Source: Anaerolineae bacterium (lineage in GTDB: Bacteria; Chloroflexota; Anaerolineae; Aggregatilineales; Phototrophicaceae). From it: a stretch of 9,636 bases of DNA. A model generated the notes under the pieces. That model saw only the letters and a list, made by a program, of their open reading frames with translations, made no database searches and was not told the origin of the DNA. Position numbers and translations under genes: made by a program. Shown here in pieces: positions 5,880 through 9,636 of this stretch; within the stretch, counting starts at the first letter, position 1; every line of letters begins with the position of its first letter. The stretch spans positions 1 to 9,636 of the forward strand of contig JADLHH010000530.1 of assembly GCA_020848855.1 (NCBI GenBank). The letters run 5' to 3'.

Positions 5880-7058
5880 GTGGAGGGATTTTTTCACACA
5901 ATTTGGAAATCAATACAGCGCCGCAGCGGATATCGCCGCGCGACCTTGTTTGCCGCGCTGTTTGCGCTGCTCGTCGCGCTGCCGGTAGCGGCACAATCGA
6001 CACCGCTGGTTGCCTTCGTCAACAGCAGCGGACAGTTGATCGTCAGCAGCGGCGACGGCGGCTATCGCTGGATTATCACCAACCCCGGCGAAACCCTCGC
6101 CGGCGATTATCGCTGGTCGCCGGATGGAAACGTGCTGTATTTCGCGGTCAATTCCGGCGGCGCGGTCAGCCTGCGGGCTGCCGACGTGCGCCAGCAGAGC
6201 GTCGGTGAAATCGGGCAGCTTCCGGGGCAGTTGATCTCGCTCTCGCCCGACGGCGCATTCACCTTCTACCAGAACGCCGACGGCAGCTACGGTCTGCAAT
6301 CGACCACCGGCGCGGCTCCGGCGCTTACCCCGGTTCGTAACGACCTCGGCGCGCGTTACAGCGGGTTGTGGGCAGATGTTGGTGCAGTAGTCGCTTACTG
6401 GGGGTATGCCGGTAACAGCCTGTTGAGCGTCACCGACGCCGCCGACGGCGAGACCGTTACGCTCGACAGCGGGCGCAGCGCTCCAATCGCGCCGCTGGTG
6501 TGGCGTCCCGGCACGCTCGAACTGATCTACCGCGACGCGGGCGGCTTCGTCCGGCTTGCCGATCTGTCGTGCCTGCAAGCGACCTGCGCGACCAACCCGC
6601 TCGAAGCCGGGATTGCGCTGGCATCCGCTGACGCCGACGTTTCGACCGACGGCACGTGGCTGTTCTTCCGCAGCGGCGACAGCATCAGCGCCATCGACTT
6701 CCGCTGCGTCAGCGGCGATGTGTGTCTGAACAGCAGCGTGCCAATGGTGACCAACGCCGCGCCGCAGACCGCCGTGACCCGTGCCGCAACGACGCTCGTG
6801 TACACGGGTTATTCGCAGAATCCCAACGATCCCAACGACCGCGAAGTGCGCGTCGTCAGCATCCTGTGCCTGAACGGTGGCGCGTGCAGCCCGCAGACGG
6901 TCGCGTCCGGCGCGGTTGCCGGAGCCGTCTCCTTCGACGCCCGCTACGCCGTCGTCGAGACGCCCGCCGGGCTGAACAGTCTCGACCTCACCAGCGGGGC
7001 GCTGGCATACCTGTCGGATCGCGGCGCGCCGCTCACCGGCGCTCGCTGGCAGCGCTAA
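5880..7058 (+). CDS. secreted TolB/PD40-like beta-propeller protein with periodic cysteine pairs
   Basis: 392 residues from a GTG start. The N-terminus has arginines at 14-20, a hydrophobic core ATLFAALFALLVALPV (21-36) and a likely cleavage after AA at 37-38, so the protein is probably exported. The mature part shows repeated blade-like strands of the TolB/PD40 kind: YRWSPDGNVLYFA (77-89), ISLSPDGAFTFYQ (119-131), ADVSTDGTWLFFR (252-264) and VSFDARYAVVE (350-360). Three Cys pairs recur at similar places in successive blades: C231/C236, C276/C282 and C330/C336, each after a hydrophobic strand, probably disulfides. No catalytic motif is seen. Such propellers usually mediate binding or scaffold interactions. 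It is divergent from the lipoprotein/AAA+ operon and convergent with methionine aminopeptidase. Confidence 0.8.
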   Translation: MEGFFHTIWKSIQRRSGYRRATLFAALFALLVALPVAAQSTPLVAFVNSSGQLIVSSGDGGYRWIITNPGETLAGDYRWSPDGNVLYFAVNSGGAVSLRAADVRQQSVGEIGQLPGQLISLSPDGAFTFYQNADGSYGLQSTTGAAPALTPVRNDLGARYSGLWADVGAVVAYWGYAGNSLLSVTDAADGETVTLDSGRSAPIAPLVWRPGTLELIYRDAGGFVRLADLSCLQATCATNPLEAGIALASADADVSTDGTWLFFRSGDSISAIDFRCVSGDVCLNSSVPMVTNAAPQTAVTRAATTLVYTGYSQNPNDPNDREVRVVSILCLNGGACSPQTVASGAVAGAVSFDARYAVVETPAGLNSLDLTSGALAYLSDRGAPLTGARWQR

Positions 7059-7077
7059 CGCTTTTCAATTCATCCAC

Positions 7078-7115
7078 TCTGGTGACGCGCGGCTGATCAC
7101 ACCGCCGTCACCAGA
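7078..7115. terminator. hairpin between convergent genes, possible bidirectional terminator
   Basis: TCTGGTGACG (7078-7087) pairs perfectly with CGTCACCAGA (7106-7115) around an 18-base loop. It begins 20 bases after the propeller stop and overlaps the last six codons of the aminopeptidase gene. No T run follows on either strand, so termination would be atypical; the stem may instead protect 3' ends. Confidence 0.4.
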
Positions 7116-7840
7116 ATCGGCTTGTCTTTGGTCACGATGATCGTGTGCTCGAACTGCGCGAACGGCTTGCCGTCGGTCGTCTTGATCGTCCAGCCGTCGT
7201 CGGCGGTGTAAACCCGCCCCGTCCCGGTCGTCAGGAACGGCTCCAGCGTGATCACCAGCCCCTCGGACAGCCGCGCGCCCGCCCGGTGCGTGTAGAAATT
7301 CGGCACCGACGGCTTCTCGTGAATACCTCTGCCCACGCCGTGACCGCTCAGGTCGCGGATCACGTGATAGCCGCCGCGCTCGGCTTCGGTCTGCACCGCC
7401 CGCCCGATGGCGTTGATGCGGTTGCCCGCCGTCGCCGCCTCGATGGCGCGCGCCAGCGCCCGCCGCGTGGTTTCCAGCAGGCGCTCGGTCTCCGGCGTGA
7501 CCGGCGGCACGGCGAACGTCTCGCCCGCGTCGGCAAAGTAGCCGTCGAGTTCCGCTGAAACGTCGAGATTCACGATGTCGCCCGGCTGGATCACCCGGTC
7601 GCCGGGGATGCCATGCGCCACTTCGTCGTTGACGCTGATGCAGGTCGCGCCGGGGAATTTGTACGCAAGCTGCGGCGCGGAGCGCGCCCCGTGCTCGTGC
7701 AGGAAGCGCTCGCCGACCGCGTCCAGCTCGGCGGTCGTCACGCCCGGTTCGAGCGCGTCGCGCATCGCCCGAATCGCCAGCCCGACGATCCGCCCAATTT
7801 TCAGCAATCCTTCGATATCGCTTGCGGACTCAATCGACAT
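7097..7840 (-). CDS. map: methionine aminopeptidase, type I
   Basis: 247 residues, the usual length of a bacterial type I enzyme, which removes the initiator methionine from nascent proteins in the cytoplasm. All five metal ligands are in place: Asp93 (NLDVS), Asp104 (YFADAGET), His167 (SGHGVGRGIHE), Glu200 (ITLEPF) and Glu231 (QFEHTIIV). The substrate-side His76 lies in NDEVAHGIPG, where many homologues have NEVVCHGIP. There is no N-terminal zinc-finger or SH3 extension. The ATG at 7840 follows an excellent GGAGGGAG (7856-7849) with 8 bases spacing. It lies 24 bases after the F420 reductase-like gene and is probably the last gene of a four-gene minus-strand unit. Confidence 0.95.
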   Translation of the reverse strand: MSIESASDIEGLLKIGRIVGLAIRAMRDALEPGVTTAELDAVGERFLHEHGARSAPQLAYKFPGATCISVNDEVAHGIPGDRVIQPGDIVNLDVSAELDGYFADAGETFAVPPVTPETERLLETTRRALARAIEAATAGNRINAIGRAVQTEAERGGYHVIRDLSGHGVGRGIHEKPSVPNFYTHRAGARLSEGLVITLEPFLTTGTGRVYTADDGWTIKTTDGKPFAQFEHTIIVTKDKPILVTAV

Positions 7841-7864
7841 GGAATCTGCTCCCTCCGGCAGCCG

Positions 7865-8476
7865 CTACCCCGCCAACACTCTGAACGCCAGATGACGCCC
7901 CTTGTTCTGACCGTGCGCCAGCGCGAACCACAGCTTCAGCACCGCGTCCACCAGATCAGCCTGATCGACGCCGCCGATGTACACCGGGCGCAGCCCAACC
8001 GCCGCGATCAACTGCTCGATGACCGCGCGCGGGTCGCCATCCGTCCCACAGTAGAACAGATCGCCCGGCGTACCGTCAAACATTGGATTCACAAAGTTTT
8101 CCCAGCCGTAGTTGTTGAAGGCGCGGTAGACGCGGGCGGCGGGCGTGTGCTGGGCGAACGCCGCCATGTTATGCAGCGTCGGGGCGCGCATGTTGTTGGT
8201 CGCGTCGATCAGTGTTTTGCCGTTCAGCGCCGGGGCGTGTGCCGCGACCGTCTCTGCCACGATGCCGCCGGGGATGGCGAACAGCACCACGTCCGCGCCG
8301 TCGATTGCCTCGGCGATGCTCACCGCCGACGCGCTGCCGCCCAGTTCACCGATCAGCGCCTGTAGCTCCGGCTTGTGCGGGTCGCGCACGCCAAAGCGAA
8401 CCGTGTACCCGATTTTCGCCCACTTTTTACCGAGTGTCCCGCCGATATTCCCCGCGCCCAGAACCGCGATCCGCAT
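7865..8476 (-). CDS. NADPH-dependent F420 reductase-like protein (Rossmann NAD(P)-binding)
   Basis: 203 residues, close to the length of archaeal and actinobacterial F420H2:NADP oxidoreductase. The dinucleotide site is AVLGAGNIGGTLGKKWA (4-20), followed by VRFGVRDP (26-33), where Arg31 is placed to hold the NADP 2'-phosphate. Further family features are ADVVLFAIP (61-69), TLIDATNN (88-95), RAFNNYGWENF (118-128), a YCGTDGD turn (142-148) and the C-terminal LWFALAHGQNKGRHLAFRVL (182-201), typical of Fno-like proteins. The enzyme would move hydride between NADPH and F420 or a similar partner; some homologues act on other substrates, so the exact reaction is not certain. CTCCTTT (8483-8489) gives a good AAAGGAG ribosome site with 6 bases spacing. 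Confidence 0.85.
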   Translation of the reverse strand: MRIAVLGAGNIGGTLGKKWAKIGYTVRFGVRDPHKPELQALIGELGGSASAVSIAEAIDGADVVLFAIPGGIVAETVAAHAPALNGKTLIDATNNMRAPTLHNMAAFAQHTPAARVYRAFNNYGWENFVNPMFDGTPGDLFYCGTDGDPRAVIEQLIAAVGLRPVYIGGVDQADLVDAVLKLWFALAHGQNKGRHLAFRVLAG

Positions 8477-8542
8477 CTCGAACTCCTTTACTGCTCTCGA
8501 TTGCCGCTGATTCTGGACACGGATCGCTGCTGGCGTCTTACG

Positions 8543-9409
8543 TCATGGCAGTCCGGCGAATGCCGACTGTGGAGCATAGACAATGCCGACCAGCCCTGAC
8601 CCGGTGTGCGCGCCCAGCACCGGCGCGATGGGCGACATTGGCAGCCATGTACACCGGAACATCGCGTCGACCGCGTCACGAAGCTGGTGCGCCATGTCGG
8701 GATTATTGCCGTGCATCACCTGCACGCGCAGTTCGCTCCCCGGCGCGTGCTGCCGCGCGATCAACTGCAGCATGACCAGCAGCGCTTTCTTCAGCGAGCG
8801 CCCATTCCCGCGCTGCACGTATTTGCCGTCTTCTTTTGCCACGCCGATGATCGGTTTGATGTCCAGCAGCGAGCCAACCAGCCCGCGCAGATGGCTGATC
8901 CTGCCGCCATGAATCAGGTATTTGAGCGTCGCCAGCGTATACAGCGTTTCGGTCTCAGTGGTGATCGTCGCCAGCATCTCGACAATCCGCTGCATCGACC
9001 AGCCGGCTTTCGCCGCCCGCGCCGCCGCCACGACGTGCCACCCCTGCGCCCCGGAGAGCGTGCGCGTGTCGTAGAACGTCACCTTCGCTTCGGGAGCCCT
9101 CTGCGCGCCCAGCCGCGCCGAATTGCCGGTGCCGCTCAAGCCGTGCGAGATGTGGATCATCAGTATTTCCGGGTCAGTCTGGGCAAGCACGCGGAACACG
9201 TCGGCGAAGTCGCCCGGCGACGGCTGCGAGGTAGTGGGGAAGCTACCTGTGCTTTCCAGCAGTTGATAGAAGCCTTCTGGCTGAATATCCACGCCGCTGC
9301 GGTAGGTTTTGCCATCGAGCGTGAACGATATGGGGACTGTATGGATTGGTTGTAGGTTTTCTAGCTGCTCTGGAGAAATATCTGCTGCGCCGTCGGTTAC
9401 GATGTGCAT
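8543..9409 (-). CDS. DegV-family fatty-acid-binding protein
   Basis: 288 residues, the normal family length. DegV/FakB proteins bind a fatty acid and, where a FakA kinase is present, present it for phosphorylation and entry into phospholipid synthesis. The hallmark parts are MHIVTDGAADIS (1-12), FPTTSQPSPGDF (57-68), HISHGLSGTGNSA (86-98) where the Ser/Thr/Gly turn holds the carboxylate, TLKYLIHGGRIS (161-172), DIKPIIGV (183-190) and HTGSGLVGIVY (268-278). I chose ATG 9409 over the in-frame ATGs at 9439/9436: family proteins begin exactly at this xIVTDSxAD block, and AGGG (9421-9418) lies 8 bases upstream. It sits between the racemase and the F420 reductase-like gene; no FakA is in the window. 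Confidence 0.92.
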   Translation of the reverse strand: MHIVTDGAADISPEQLENLQPIHTVPISFTLDGKTYRSGVDIQPEGFYQLLESTGSFPTTSQPSPGDFADVFRVLAQTDPEILMIHISHGLSGTGNSARLGAQRAPEAKVTFYDTRTLSGAQGWHVVAAARAAKAGWSMQRIVEMLATITTETETLYTLATLKYLIHGGRISHLRGLVGSLLDIKPIIGVAKEDGKYVQRGNGRSLKKALLVMLQLIARQHAPGSELRVQVMHGNNPDMAHQLRDAVDAMFRCTWLPMSPIAPVLGAHTGSGLVGIVYAPQSAFAGLP

Positions 9410-9417
9410 ATCATGAT

Positions 9418-9421
9418 CCCT
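9418..9421 (-). promoter_or_regulatory. ribosome-binding site deciding the DegV start
   Basis: On the minus strand AGGG is separated from the ATG at 9409 by 8 bases. The alternative ATG at 9439 has only a weak purine stretch upstream, so this site favours the shorter protein. Confidence 0.55.
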
Positions 9422-9451
9422 GTATGCAAAGGGCATCATGATAGCAGCCGA

Positions 9452-9636
9452 TCATGAGCGCGAGATGTGTGTTTCCACCGCCCGTTCTGCCGCCGCGACC
9501 GCGTGCAGCGTCGTCGTGTCGAAGCTCGGCACCGGGCAGTCTTCGGGCGCGATCAGCAGCATGATTTCGGTGCAGCCGAGGATGATCCCCTGCGCGCCCC
9601 TGGTGATCAGGTGATCGATGATGTTCAGGTACGCCC
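9452..9636 (-). CDS. aspartate/glutamate racemase family protein, C-terminal 60 residues (5' part outside window)
   Basis: The minus strand is open from the window edge to a TGA at 9454-9452 and gives 60 residues. The fragment reads LITRGAQGIILGCTEIMLLI, then CPVPSFDTTTLHAVAAAERAV. GxxGIILGCTE with its catalytic second cysteine, followed by PVPxFDTTxLHAxAA, is the C-terminal signature of cofactor-independent aspartate/glutamate racemases. These make D-amino acids, for example for the cell wall or D-amino-acid metabolism. The exact substrate cannot be told from this part. It ends 42 bases before the DegV start and probably shares its transcript. Confidence 0.85.
   Translation of the reverse strand, partial: AYLNIIDHLITRGAQGIILGCTEIMLLIAPEDCPVPSFDTTTLHAVAAAERAVETHISRS

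Noticed and set aside
9410..9439. Ten-residue longer DegV protein from ATG 9439.
   Set aside because: The extra residues MMPFAYRDHD precede the point where DegV proteins normally begin, and only the ATG at 9409 has a well-spaced AGGG.

Overview
The window is GC-rich and gene-dense, with short intergenic gaps. It holds eight complete protein genes and two genes cut by the window edges. The mix (F420/FMN-type oxidoreductases, FtsH-like AAA+ proteases, a secreted TolB-like propeller protein, a DegV protein) together with GTAGGGGC-type palindromes suggests a filamentous or anaerobic Chloroflexota lineage such as Anaerolineae. That placement is an inference from content; no marker gene was compared. 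No rRNA, tRNA, CRISPR array, transposase or phage gene was seen.

Left end (1-1140). The N-terminal part of a LysE-type amino-acid exporter leaves the window on the minus strand. A divergently transcribed plus-strand gene for a pyridoxamine-phosphate-oxidase-fold protein follows (541-1035). Four short palindromes of one family (GTA + GGGGC...GCCCC, variable inner arms) lie on the two sides of that gene.

Centre (1147-5640, minus strand). This is the most distinctive part. A lipoprotein of unknown function is followed by two tandem, clearly paralogous FtsH-like membrane AAA+ zinc proteases. The second starts three bases after the stop of the first. Both keep Walker A and B, the arginine fingers, an aromatic pore loop and the HExxH...D zinc site. 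Both lack the usual FtsH extracytoplasmic domain and carry the same 24-residue basic/aromatic insertion before sensor 1. They look like a hetero-oligomeric or sequentially duplicated protease pair made from one operon. Long stretches of near-identical DNA between them suggest gene conversion.

A relatively AT-rich divergent promoter region (5641-5879) separates this operon from a plus-strand secreted beta-propeller protein (5880-7058) with three periodic cysteine pairs.

Right end (7097-9636, minus strand). Four collinear genes, probably co-transcribed: aspartate/glutamate racemase (C-terminus only), DegV-family fatty-acid-binding protein, NADPH-dependent F420 reductase-like protein, and type I methionine aminopeptidase. 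The aminopeptidase converges on the propeller gene across a 10-bp-stem hairpin.

The best candidate for something undescribed is the lipoprotein plus twin loop-less FtsH-like protease operon with its shared insertion, possibly together with the divergent secreted propeller gene.
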